A DNA stretch of 64,000 bases, taken from NCBI GenBank assembly GCA_013391845.1, contig CP058414.1, forward strand, positions 3,458,501 through 3,522,500, in the 5' to 3' direction. The translations under genes and the position numbers were made by a program. Positions 27,853 through 35,811 of this stretch are shown piece after piece. Origin of the DNA: Pseudoalteromonas shioyasakiensis (GTDB lineage: Bacteria; Pseudomonadota; Gammaproteobacteria; Enterobacterales; Alteromonadaceae). Position 1 is the first letter of the stretch. Each line of letters starts with the position of its first letter. The notes beneath the pieces were generated by a model, which worked only from the letters and a program-made list of their open reading frames with translations, had not been told where the DNA came from and searched no databases.

Positions 27853-28773
27853 CTAAAAAATAGAAATATCCAGTTTCTGGGATAAACGCTCAAGAGCCGC
27901 TATCCCAGCAACTGAATTCCCATATGAGTTAAGTCTTGGCGCCCAAACAGCCACTGTAAATTGATTCGGTAACACAGCTAAAATAGTGCCCGAAACCCCA
28001 GATTTACCCGGCATACCCACACGGTAGCCAAAATCCCCCGCAGCATCGTATAAACCACTAGTAAACAGTAACGAGTTTAACTGCTTGTTTTGTCTAGCAC
28101 TAAGTACTTCTTGCCCATTAGCATCTTTACCTTGGTTCGCTAAGTAGCTGTAAGCTTTTGCTAATTCTACGCAGTTCAGCTCTATGGCACAGAAGTTAAA
28201 GTAAGCCCATAAAACATCATCAACTTCATTATTAAAGTTGCCAAATGACTTCATTAGATGCGCCATCGCGGCATTGCGGTGACGAAACTCATATTCAGAA
28301 TTAGCCACTTTCTTATCAATAACAACCTGAGCATTACCTGATAACTGGCGAAATGATTCAAGCATAGAGTGCATCGGTGCAGATAAACGACTGTATAAAG
28401 CGTCACAGGTGACAATAGCACCGGCGTTAATAAATGGGTTGCGTGGTATGCCCTGCTCAAACTCAAGCTGTGTGAGTGAGTTAAAAGCAGTGCCTGAAGG
28501 TTCTTTTCCGACTCGCTGCCATAATTCATCGCCATAACGCTGAAGCGCTAAGGTTAAGGTCATTACTTTTGAGACAGATTGAATCGTGAAACGCGCACTG
28601 CAGTCACCAGCGCAATAAGTTTGCCCATCCACGGTATGAATTGCAATTGCGAATTGGTTTGGTTCAACCTCTGCTAGCGCAGGAATATAATCAGCAACCT
28701 TACCTTGGCTCAGTAATGGCTGAACTTCTTTTGTTATTTCATCTAATACGTGTTGATAATCAATCTGTGACAT
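27853..28773 (-). CDS. glsA: Glutaminase (serine-dependent beta-lactamase fold)
   Basis: A 306-residue glutaminase of the GlsA/GlsB type (E. coli GlsB 308). The Ser-x-x-Lys pair is S66-K69 in IQSVSKVM; NPFINAGAIV, SEYEFRHRNAAMAHLMKS and MPGKSGVSG are family motifs. It hydrolyses glutamine to glutamate and ammonia in the cytoplasm. It lies downstream of the rpoH terminator. The A/B subtype is not settled; the N-terminus (GKVADYIPALA) is closest to GlsB. Confidence 0.95.
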   Translation of the reverse strand: MSQIDYQHVLDEITKEVQPLLSQGKVADYIPALAEVEPNQFAIAIHTVDGQTYCAGDCSARFTIQSVSKVMTLTLALQRYGDELWQRVGKEPSGTAFNSLTQLEFEQGIPRNPFINAGAIVTCDALYSRLSAPMHSMLESFRQLSGNAQVVIDKKVANSEYEFRHRNAAMAHLMKSFGNFNNEVDDVLWAYFNFCAIELNCVELAKAYSYLANQGKDANGQEVLSARQNKQLNSLLFTSGLYDAAGDFGYRVGMPGKSGVSGTILAVLPNQFTVAVWAPRLNSYGNSVAGIAALERLSQKLDISIF

Positions 28774-28790
28774 ACCGCGTCCTTTAAAAC

Positions 28791-28815
28791 AAAAAGCCCC
28801 GCATTTGCGAGGCTT
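28791..28815 (-). terminator. Intrinsic terminator after rpoH
   Basis: AAGCCTCGCA / TGCGGGGCTT (one mismatch) with a T-run on the minus strand, 28791-28815, between rpoH and the glutaminase gene. Confidence 0.8.
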
Positions 28816-28853
28816 TGTAGTCTACTAAAGATGGTTTGCTATAGCGATTGCTA

Positions 28854-29717
28854 TTAGCTCATAGCTGATTGCAGTTTTTTCATCGCTGTTTTTTCTAGCT
28901 GGCGAACACGCTCTGCTGAAACATTGTATTTCTCAGCAAGTTCTTGCAGTGTTGCTTTATCTTCAGCTAACCAACGCGCACTTACGATGTCTTGTGAACG
29001 CTCATCAAGCGTTTTTAACGCACTGAATAAGCGTGCATGAGACTGTTCTTGCCATTGCTGCTCTTCGATATCATCAGCAAGATCTGCACTGCCATCAGTT
29101 AAATATTGTACTGGCGAGTATGTGCTTGTCGGTGCGTCGTCATTGTCATCGCCCGTTAAGTCAAAGCCCATATCTTGGCCACTCATACGTGATTCCATCT
29201 CACGTACTTCTTTTTCACTTACACCTAGCTCATTAGCAACTGTGCTAACTTCAGCTTGGTTAAACCAACCTAAACGCTTTTTATTTTTACGTAGGTTGAA
29301 GAATAATTTACGTTGCGCTTTTGTTGTAGCAACTTTCACGATACGCCAGTTTTTCAGTACGTACTCATGAATTTCGGCTTTGATCCAATGTACTGCGAAT
29401 GAGACTAAGCGGACACCTACACTTGGGTCGAAACGTTTTACCGCTTTCATCAGACCTATGTTACCTTCCTGAATTAAATCAGCTTGCGGTAAGCCATAAC
29501 CTGAATAGCTTTTCGCAATATGAGCAACAAAGCGCAGGTGCGACATAATGAGTTGCTTCGCAGCTTCAAGATCACCTTCTTCCTGAAGACGAGTCGCCAA
29601 CTGCTTTTCTTTCTCTGCATCAAGCATAGGAATAGTGCTAACCGCTTGAAGGTAGCCGTCCATACTTGCGCTCTGTTGACCTGCAGTAAGTGCCATTGCG
29701 TATAAATCTTTACTCAT
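28854..29717 (-). CDS. rpoH: RNA polymerase sigma factor RpoH (sigma-32)
   Basis: A 287-residue sigma-70-family factor of heat-shock type. The RpoH box is near [17 protein letters not shown]; region 2 has [38 protein letters not shown]; region 4.2 has [20 protein letters not shown]. It directs transcription of chaperone and protease genes. GAGGTG lies 6 bases before the ATG. It is downstream of ftsX in the ftsYEX-rpoH order, but with its own promoter and a CIRCE operator. Confidence 0.97.
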   Translation of the reverse strand: MSKDLYAMALTAGQQSASMDGYLQAVSTIPMLDAEKEKQLATRLQEEGDLEAAKQLIMSHLRFVAHIAKSYSGYGLPQADLIQEGNIGLMKAVKRFDPSVGVRLVSFAVHWIKAEIHEYVLKNWRIVKVATTKAQRKLFFNLRKNKKRLGWFNQAEVSTVANELGVSEKEVREMESRMSGQDMGFDLTGDDNDDAPTSTYSPVQYLTDGSADLADDIEEQQWQEQSHARLFSALKTLDERSQDIVSARWLAEDKATLQELAEKYNVSAERVRQLEKTAMKKLQSAMS

Positions 29718-29750
29718 TTTTCACCTCAGTGATAAACATTTGAAACCATC

Positions 29751-29777
29751 TTAGCACTCTTTAAGCGAGAGTGCTAA
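29751..29777 (-). promoter_or_regulatory. Perfect CIRCE operator upstream of rpoH
   Basis: TTAGCACTC, 9 bases, GAGTGCTAA (29751-29759, 29769-29777): an exact match to the CIRCE consensus bound by the heat-shock repressor HrcA. It lies about 33 bases before the rpoH ATG and covers the likely transcription start of the promoter below. HrcA itself is not in the window. Confidence 0.85.
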
Positions 29778-29782
29778 CTTCA

Positions 29783-29811
29783 ATTAAAAACTTTTTTAAA
29801 GTTCAAATCAA
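29783..29811 (-). promoter_or_regulatory. Sigma-70-type promoter for rpoH
   Basis: On the minus strand TTGATT (29806-29811), a 17-base spacer, TTTAAT (29783-29788). The start would fall about 7 bases downstream, at the left edge of CIRCE, so a bound repressor would block it. Confidence 0.6.
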
Positions 29812-29941
29812 GTGGTTTTTGTATCTATTTTTAGTCTACGCTAACACGCTGAATAAGCGATGAATTCTAGCTTGGAGTGATATTTTTAAAAATTTACGCG
29901 AATACTATTTATCGCTAAAAACGAAGTGTAACAACGAATTG

Positions 29942-30928
29942 TTACACTTTATCGGGTTCAATTTCTTTTATGTAGCGGTTAACTGATAGGTAAGAACCAA
30001 CAAATCCTAACCCTGTTGCAAGGGCAACCAAAATGCCAAACTCTTTCAGTGTTAAGCCAATTAAGTCAAAGTTGGTTTCATATACGCCAGCAACATCACT
30101 CACCGCAGCGCCAAGCCACCACATCATTAAAGCAACGCAAATAAAAGAGAACAAACCACCAATAATGCCGTACCAAATACCCGTCCATAAAAATGGCGCA
30201 TGAATAAAGGTATTTGTCGCCCCTACTAACTTCATCACTTGAATTTCATCTTTCTTATCCATGATCGATAAACGGATCGTATTACCAATGATCAGGGTAA
30301 CGGAGGTTAATAATAGTAGAGCGATGGTAATCACGCTTTCTTTTAATAAACTTAAAAGTGCGTTTAAGCGTTCAAGCCAAGCAATATCGAGCTTACCAAA
30401 GTCAACTTCTCTTTCGGCTTCCAGCTTTTGTAATAATTGCTTTGCCGTATTAGGCTGACGGTATCGTGCTGTGGGTGTGACAATAACAACATCAGGTAAC
30501 GGGTTAGCATCTAAATACTCAAGTGCTTGACCAAATCCTGATACTTGTTTGAATTCAGTGAGGGCATCGCCTTTTGATATAAACTCCACTTTATCTACTT
30601 CAGGGTAGAGTGCTAAACGCTTAACTAAAGTCTGCGTTTGTTGTTCAGTCATGGTTTCTTTTACGAACAACGAAATCTCTGCAGCATCTTCAAAGCCACT
30701 GCTTACTTGAGAGACATTTTTAACTACTAAATAAAGTGTCGCAGGGAGCGTTAAGCTTAAACCTAATACCGCAATGGTCATCAATGAAGCAAGAGGCGTT
30801 CGCCACATTTCACCTAGGCTGTGCACTCCTTGACGAATAAGGTTAATAAAGAAGAAATAAGGCGCAGCTAAAAATGACTTTTTCTGACGTTCGTTTTGGC
30901 TATTACGACTTTTAAATAATAAACTCAT
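29942..30928 (-). CDS. ftsX: Cell division protein FtsX
   Basis: A 328-residue inner-membrane protein with a cytoplasmic N-terminus, one membrane span near residue 50, a periplasmic domain, and three spans in the C-terminal half. The MDKKDEIQVMKLVGAT motif is the conserved coupling helix of FtsX/ABC permeases. With FtsE it makes the ABC-type complex that activates cell-wall hydrolysis at the septum. Its ATG overlaps the ftsE stop by 4 bp. Confidence 0.94.
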   Translation of the reverse strand: MSLLFKSRNSQNERQKKSFLAAPYFFFINLIRQGVHSLGEMWRTPLASLMTIAVLGLSLTLPATLYLVVKNVSQVSSGFEDAAEISLFVKETMTEQQTQTLVKRLALYPEVDKVEFISKGDALTEFKQVSGFGQALEYLDANPLPDVVIVTPTARYRQPNTAKQLLQKLEAEREVDFGKLDIAWLERLNALLSLLKESVITIALLLLTSVTLIIGNTIRLSIMDKKDEIQVMKLVGATNTFIHAPFLWTGIWYGIIGGLFSFICVALMMWWLGAAVSDVAGVYETNFDLIGLTLKEFGILVALATGLGFVGSYLSVNRYIKEIEPDKV

Positions 30929-31602
30929 AGCGTCCCCTCAGCTAAAGGGTCCTCAATCATGCGACCATCTTTCAGCGTTAGACTGCGATAACGCATACGC
31001 GCAATTAAGCCGATATCGTGAGTTGCAATGAGCACAGTTGTACCATGATTATTAAAGTCTTCAAATAAACGTAATATGTCCATTGAAAGCTCAGGATCTA
31101 AGTTACCTGTTGGCTCATCGGCTAGTAAAATAGGTGGTGAATTTACGATAGCTCGGGCAATACCAACCCGCTGCTGCTCACCACCCGATAACGTTGCAGG
31201 ATTACACTTTGCTTTATCAAGTAACCCAACTTTATCAAGCGCACCATGAACACGCTTAGCTATTTGCTTATGGTGTGTACCTTCTATGATTAAAGGCAAA
31301 GCAACATTATCAAACACTGAGTAACGTTCTAGCAAACGATGATTCTGGAAGATGATACCTATATCGCGACGAACATAAGGGATCTGACGGGATTTAACTG
31401 CATTTAAATCAACACCATTAATAAGCACCTGCCCCGCTGATGGACGCTCCATCAAGCTAATGAGCTTTAATAATGTACTTTTACCTGCACCACTATGCCC
31501 TGTTAAAAAGGCCAATTCGCCAGGTTTAATATGAAAGCTGACTTTTTCAAGGGCACGATGGCCACCTGGATATGTTTTACTGACTTGCTGAAAATTTATC
31601 AT
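30925..31602 (-). CDS. ftsE: Cell division ATPase FtsE
   Basis: A 225-residue ABC ATPase: Walker A GHSGAGKST, signature LSGGEQQRVGIARA, Walker B ILLADEPTGNL, H-loop ATHD. FtsE pairs with FtsX. The family N-terminus is M-I-x-F, so the ATG at 31602 is chosen; a TTG four codons upstream (31614) is possible but has no better ribosome site. It starts only about 25 bases after the T-run of a terminator behind ftsY. Confidence 0.92.
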   Translation of the reverse strand: MINFQQVSKTYPGGHRALEKVSFHIKPGELAFLTGHSGAGKSTLLKLISLMERPSAGQVLINGVDLNAVKSRQIPYVRRDIGIIFQNHRLLERYSVFDNVALPLIIEGTHHKQIAKRVHGALDKVGLLDKAKCNPATLSGGEQQRVGIARAIVNSPPILLADEPTGNLDPELSMDILRLFEDFNNHGTTVLIATHDIGLIARMRYRSLTLKDGRMIEDPLAEGTL

Positions 31603-31626
31603 TTTAGTTATCAATCATCTTGCAGC

Positions 31627-31650
31627 GAAAAAAGGGAGCAAGCTCCCTCT
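31627..31650 (-). terminator. Intrinsic terminator between ftsY and ftsE
   Basis: On the minus strand AGGGAG / CTCCCT with a 4-base loop (31633-31638, 31643-31648), then TTTTTT (31628-31633). It begins 8 bases after the ftsY stop codon and ends about 25 bases before the ftsE ATG, inside the classical ftsYEX operon. Confidence 0.75.
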
Positions 31651-31656
31651 AATTAA

Positions 31657-34020
31657 TTATGCGTCATCCTCGTCTTGGCTAAATAGCGCATCAATAAAGT
31701 CACTACTATTAAAGGTACGTAAATCATCAATACCTTCACCAACACCAATGTAACGAATTGGGATGTTAAATTTATCTGCAACGGCGAAAATCACACCGCC
31801 TTTTGCGGTACCATCTAATTTAGATAAAGTGATACCTGTTAAACCAACACATTCATTAAATAGTTTAACTTGGCTAATTGCATTTTGACCCGTACCAGCA
31901 TCGATAGTTAGCATCACTTCATGCGGTGCATCTGGGTCAATTTTCTTCATTACACGAGCTATTTTCTCAAGCTCCTGCATTAAGTTGTCTTTATTTTGCA
32001 AGCGACCTGCTGTATCAGCGATTAACACATCAACATTACGCGCTTTTGCTGCCTGAAAAGCATCAAAAACTACTGAAGCACTGTCTGCACCTGTATGTTG
32101 AGCAATAACAGGTATGCTATTACGCTCTCCCCAAACTTGAAGCTGCTCAACCGCTGCAGCACGGAAAGTGTCACCTGCAGCAAGCATCACCGACTTACCT
32201 TCACTTTGGAATTGCTTAGCTAATTTACCAATTGTAGTGGTTTTACCAACACCATTTACACCCACCATTAAGATAACAAATGGTTTTTTATCACCACTTA
32301 CAACCAGCGGTTGCTCCGCAGTTTTGAGCATGCTTGCCATTTCTTGCTTCATTAGCTCGTATAAAGCATCACCATCTTTTAACTGCTTACGATCCGCTGC
32401 ATCTGTTAGGTTATCAATCAACTTCATAGTTGTATCAACACCTAAGTCCGCTGTCAGTAACTGTGTCTCTAGCTCTTCGAATAACTCATCGTCTATTTTC
32501 TTACCACTAAAGATAGAGGCAAATCCTGAGCCGATATTAACGCGAGTTTTTAATAAGCCCTTTTTAAGGCGCGCGAAGAAGCCTTCTTTCTTCGGTTTTT
32601 CAGCGGCTTGAGCTGCTTTTTCTTGCTCTAAACGTTCAGCTTGTGCTTTTTCTGCAGCAATGCGCTCTTGTTCTACACGTTCCGCTTCCGCCTTTTCTGC
32701 CGCAATACGTTCTTGCTCTAAACGTTCAGCTTGTGCTTTCTCTGCCGCGATGCGTTCTTGTTCTACACGTTCAGCTTCTGCTTTTTCTGCCACGATGCGT
32801 TCTTGTTCTAAGCGCTCAGCTTGTGCTTTCTCTGCCGCGATGCGTTCTTGTTCTAAGCGCTCAGCTTGTGCTTTCTCTGCCGCGATGCGTTCTTGTTCTA
32901 CACGTTCAGCTTCTGCTTTCTCTGCCGCAATGCGTTCTTGCTCTAAACGCTCAGCATCGCGTCTTTCTGCAGCAATGCGTTCTTGTTCTACACGTTCAGC
33001 TTCTGCTTTTTCTGCAGCAATGCGTTCTTGCTCTAAACGCTCAGCATCGCGTCTTTCTGCAGCAATGCGTTCTTGTTCTAAGCGCTCAGCTTCTGCATTT
33101 TCTGCCGCGATACGTTCTTGTTCTAAACGCTCAGCTTCTGCATTTTCTGCCGCGATACGTTCTTGTTCTAAACGTTCAGCTTGTGCTTTCTCTGCCGCGA
33201 TGCGTTCTTGCTCTAAACGCTCAGCATCGCGTCTTTCTGCAGCAATGCGTTCTTGTTCTAAACGTTCAGCTTGTGCTTTTTCTGCAGCAATGCGTTCTTG
33301 TTCTAAACGCTCAGCATCGCGCCTTTCTGCAGCAATGCGTTCTTGCTCTAAACGCTCAGCATCGCGTCTTTCTGCAGCAATGCGTTCTTGTTCTAAGCGC
33401 TCAGCTTCTGCATTTTCTGCCGCGATACGTTCTTGTTCTAAACGCTCAGCTTCTGCATTTTCTGCCGCGATACGTTCTTGTTCTAAACGTTCAGCTTGTA
33501 CTTTCTCTGCCGCGATGCGTTCTTGCTCTAAACGCTCAGCATCGGCTTTTTCTGCCGCGATACGTTCTTGTTCTAAACGCTCAGCTTCTGCTTTCTCTGC
33601 GGCGATACGTTCTTGCTCTAAGCGCTCAGCATCACGTCTTTCAGCTGCAATACGCTCTTGCTCTAAACGTTCTGCTTCCGCCTTTTTGGCTGCAATAAGC
33701 TCAGCTTCGCGTTGCGCTTGTTCAGCGGCAACACGTTCTTGCTCTAATTTCATAGCCGCTTCTTGCTCTGCAAGACGGGCTTGTTGTTCTTGGCGTTGCT
33801 GCTCTGCTGCTTGTTGCTCTTGAGCTAAGCGATCCGCTTCGGCTTTTTCTGCTGCAATGCGCTCTTGCTCTAAACGCTCCGCTTCCGCCTTTTCGGCTTC
33901 AATACGCTGCTGTTCTTCTATTTGCTTCTGGTTATCAGCCTCTTTTGCTGCTTGTTCTGCTTGTTGCTTATCTGATTTGCCAAAACCAAACCAAGACAGG
34001 AATTTACTTTTTTTTGCCAT
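31657..34020 (-). CDS. ftsY: Signal recognition particle receptor FtsY with expanded N-terminal repeats
   Basis: A 787-residue FtsY; E. coli FtsY has 497. The C-terminal NG GTPase is normal: [11 protein letters not shown]-loop from residue 587, [16 protein letters not shown] about 669, [11 protein letters not shown] about 732, [12 protein letters not shown]. It receives ribosome-SRP complexes at the membrane. Residues 116-460 are 23 tandem copies of a 15-residue unit of the form [15 protein letters not shown]. The ATG at 34020 ([12 protein letters not shown]) is chosen; the frame is open 55 codons further upstream, but that stretch does not look like FtsY. Confidence 0.95.
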   Translation of the reverse strand: MAKKSKFLSWFGFGKSDKQQAEQAAKEADNQKQIEEQQRIEAEKAEAERLEQERIAAEKAEADRLAQEQQAAEQQRQEQQARLAEQEAAMKLEQERVAAEQAQREAELIAAKKAEAERLEQERIAAERRDAERLEQERIAAEKAEAERLEQERIAAEKADAERLEQERIAAEKVQAERLEQERIAAENAEAERLEQERIAAENAEAERLEQERIAAERRDAERLEQERIAAERRDAERLEQERIAAEKAQAERLEQERIAAERRDAERLEQERIAAEKAQAERLEQERIAAENAEAERLEQERIAAENAEAERLEQERIAAERRDAERLEQERIAAEKAEAERVEQERIAAERRDAERLEQERIAAEKAEAERVEQERIAAEKAQAERLEQERIAAEKAQAERLEQERIVAEKAEAERVEQERIAAEKAQAERLEQERIAAEKAEAERVEQERIAAEKAQAERLEQEKAAQAAEKPKKEGFFARLKKGLLKTRVNIGSGFASIFSGKKIDDELFEELETQLLTADLGVDTTMKLIDNLTDAADRKQLKDGDALYELMKQEMASMLKTAEQPLVVSGDKKPFVILMVGVNGVGKTTTIGKLAKQFQSEGKSVMLAAGDTFRAAAVEQLQVWGERNSIPVIAQHTGADSASVVFDAFQAAKARNVDVLIADTAGRLQNKDNLMQELEKIARVMKKIDPDAPHEVMLTIDAGTGQNAISQVKLFNECVGLTGITLSKLDGTAKGGVIFAVADKFNIPIRYIGVGEGIDDLRTFNSSDFIDALFSQDEDDA
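32641..33675 (-). repeat. 23 tandem 45-bp repeats within ftsY
   Basis: An in-frame 45-bp unit (15 residues) repeated 23 times, with a partial copy after it. Units differ mainly in the last three residues (RRD, KAQ, KAE, KAD, KVQ, NAE). Other frames over the array are also open on the plus strand (32643-33698, 32660-33823); these are shadows of the repeat. Confidence 0.95.
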
Positions 34021-34229
34021 ACTTGCTAATAACCACTTATAAAAATCTGATAAACTTATATGAATAATAGTTTGGTGACAGTTCAGCTTTTTAGCCAAAC
34101 ATAAACAGGTACCATCTATCGCTAAGATCGCAATACTATCACTTTTAGCGCTGTAGAAAAATGACACGCTAGCTATTGCATACAATATTATCTGAGCTAG
34201 GGGTCAGTTACCAATAATTAGTGAATTAA

Positions 34230-34847
34230 ATGAGAAAAAAATCAACAGCTAACCGCCAAACAAAAGCAGCGAATAATAAATCATCAAATGGCTTTATTCG
34301 TATCATTAGTGGGCAATTTCGCGGTAGAAAATTACCAGTAAAAGATGTGCAAGGCTTGCGCCCAACCACAGATCGTATAAAAGAAACGGTATTCAACTGG
34401 CTAATGCAAGATACACGTGGCGCAGCTGTACTCGATTGCTTTGCCGGTTCTGGCGGTTTAGGTTTTGAAGCTTTATCTCGCTTTGCAGAACGTGCTGTCT
34501 TTTTCGAGCTAGATAAAGGTGCCGCTAACCAATTACAAGAAAACATTAGCACGCTTAAATTGGATAATGCCGCAATAAAACAAGGTAATAGCCTTTCATT
34601 ATTGGACCAAAACACGCAAAACGAGCAATTTGATCTAATTTTTGTTGACCCACCATTTCGACAAAATTTGGCTGAAAAAAGTTGTTTTTTACTCGAAAAA
34701 AATAACTGGTTAACTGCCCAAGCACTAATTTATGTTGAGGTCGAAAGCGAACTAAGCGACTTAGACATTCCAGATAACTGGATGCTTTTAAAAGAAAAAA
34801 CTGCTGGGCAAGTGATTTGTCGTTTGTATCAACGCGAGACAAATTAA
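34230..34847 (+). CDS. rsmD: 16S rRNA (guanine966-N2)-methyltransferase RsmD
   Basis: A 205-residue Rossmann methyltransferase with RIISGQFRGRKLPV, a SAM-binding loop LDCFAGSGGLGFEALSR, and the catalytic DPPF motif (FVDPPF). It methylates N2 of G966 in 16S rRNA during small-subunit assembly. It is divergent from ftsY (about 210 bases between starts), the usual arrangement in gammaproteobacteria. Confidence 0.94.
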   Translation: MRKKSTANRQTKAANNKSSNGFIRIISGQFRGRKLPVKDVQGLRPTTDRIKETVFNWLMQDTRGAAVLDCFAGSGGLGFEALSRFAERAVFFELDKGAANQLQENISTLKLDNAAIKQGNSLSLLDQNTQNEQFDLIFVDPPFRQNLAEKSCFLLEKNNWLTAQALIYVEVESELSDLDIPDNWMLLKEKTAGQVICRLYQRETN

Positions 34848-34854
34848 CACTATT

Positions 34855-34882
34855 TTGCAAACCTAGTTTCTGTTAATATTAT
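34855..34882 (+). promoter_or_regulatory. rpsU: Sigma-70 promoter for the rpsU operon
   Basis: TTGCAA (34855-34860), a 16-base spacer, TATTAT (34877-34882), leaving an approximately 105-base leader before the rpsU ATG. Confidence 0.6.
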
Positions 34883-34935
34883 TCTTTACATGTGGTGTTG
34901 CTTCGGATTACAATACCGCACCATTTTTGAACCAC

Positions 34936-34954
34936 TTGATCGTTATTCGATCAA
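34936..34954 (+). promoter_or_regulatory. Perfect hairpin in the rpsU leader
   Basis: TTGATCG / CGATCAA (34936-34942, 34948-34954), loop TTATT, in the rpsU leader about 40 bases before the start. No T-run follows, so it is not a simple terminator. Confidence 0.45.
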
Positions 34955-34992
34955 CTTGAGCAACGCTCATTATTTAGGTAGGTGAATTTTTA

Positions 34993-35208
34993 ATGCCAGT
35001 AATTAAAGTAAGAGAGAACGAACCGTTTGACGTAGCACTTCGTCGCTTCAAGCGTTCATGTGAAAAAGCAGGTATCCTTTCAGAAGTTCGTCGTCGCGAG
35101 CACTATGAAAAACCAACAGCTGAGCGCAAGCGTAAAAAAGCTGCAGCAGTAAAGCGTCACATGAAGAAGCTTTCTCGCGATAACGCACGTCGCGTTAAAT
35201 TATACTAA
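34993..35208 (+). CDS. rpsU: 30S ribosomal protein bS21
   Basis: A 71-residue basic protein: [41 protein letters not shown], the bS21 signature. It binds the 30S subunit near the Shine-Dalgarno duplex. GTAGGTG lies before the ATG. First gene of the macromolecular synthesis operon, here rpsU-yqeY-dnaG-rpoD. Confidence 0.98.
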
Positions 35209-35229
35209 TCAGTATTTGGTCTTGTATAA

Positions 35230-35676
35230 ATGAGCCTTTTATTAACGCTAAAAGATGCGCAAAAAGATGCGATGAAGGCAAAAGACAAAGAACGTCTTAA
35301 GCCTATCCGCATGGTACTTGCTGCAATCAAGCAACGTGAAATTGACGAGCAAATTACGCTTGACGACGACGGTATTACCGCTGTTTTAGTAAAGCTTGTT
35401 AAGCAACGTCGCGATTCTTACACCCAGTACATTGATGCGGGTCGTGAAGATTTAGCTGAAATTGAAGCCAGTGAGATTAAAGCACTTGAAGAATTCTTAC
35501 CTCAACAATTGAGTGAAGAAGAAATCATTGCTCTTATTGACTCGGCTATAGCTGATACAAACGCAGCGGGTATGCAAGACATGGGTAAGGTAATGGGAGT
35601 TATCAAAAGCAAAGCTGAAGGTCGTGCCGATTTAGGTAAGATTTCTGGCTTAATCAAGCAACGATTAACTGCCTAA
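35230..35676 (+). CDS. YqeY/GatB-domain protein
   Basis: A 148-residue protein of the YqeY family, related to the tail domain of the GatB amidotransferase subunit: LKDAQKDAMKAKDKERLKPIRMVLAAIKQRE and MGKVMGVIKSKAEGRADLGKISGLIK. The family is thought to bind tRNA, but its exact role is unsettled. It sits 21 bases after rpsU, between rpsU and dnaG, an insertion not found in E. coli but usual in related marine gammaproteobacteria. Confidence 0.92.
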   Translation: MSLLLTLKDAQKDAMKAKDKERLKPIRMVLAAIKQREIDEQITLDDDGITAVLVKLVKQRRDSYTQYIDAGREDLAEIEASEIKALEEFLPQQLSEEEIIALIDSAIADTNAAGMQDMGKVMGVIKSKAEGRADLGKISGLIKQRLTA

Positions 35677-35704
35677 CCCCCACATACAGATGTATGATTC
35701 AAGC

Positions 35705-35732
35705 AAACCGAGCCTAGTGCTCGGTTTCTTGC
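35705..35732 (+). terminator. Intrinsic terminator between yqeY and dnaG
   Basis: A perfect 9-bp stem AAACCGAGC / GCTCGGTTT (35705-35713, 35719-35727), loop CTAGT, then CTTGCTTTT. The E. coli operon has a partial terminator between rpsU and dnaG in the same place, which keeps DnaG low. Confidence 0.75.
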
Positions 35733-35811
35733 TTTTAGCCTTTCATAAACACAGTAATTGTGTTCAAATCTTATTTTAGAACGCATAGATAGTGCAGGAA
35801 AAACAACAGCT

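Noticed and set aside
32641..33675. A CRISPR array, suggested by the regular 45-bp period
   Set aside because: There are no unique spacers; every unit is a near copy in frame with FtsY, and no cas gene is in view.
32643..33823. Two long plus-strand ORFs (351 and 387 codons) over the ftsY array
   Set aside because: They are antisense shadows of the 45-bp repeat, which has no stops in those frames, and their products are monotonous repeats without start signals.
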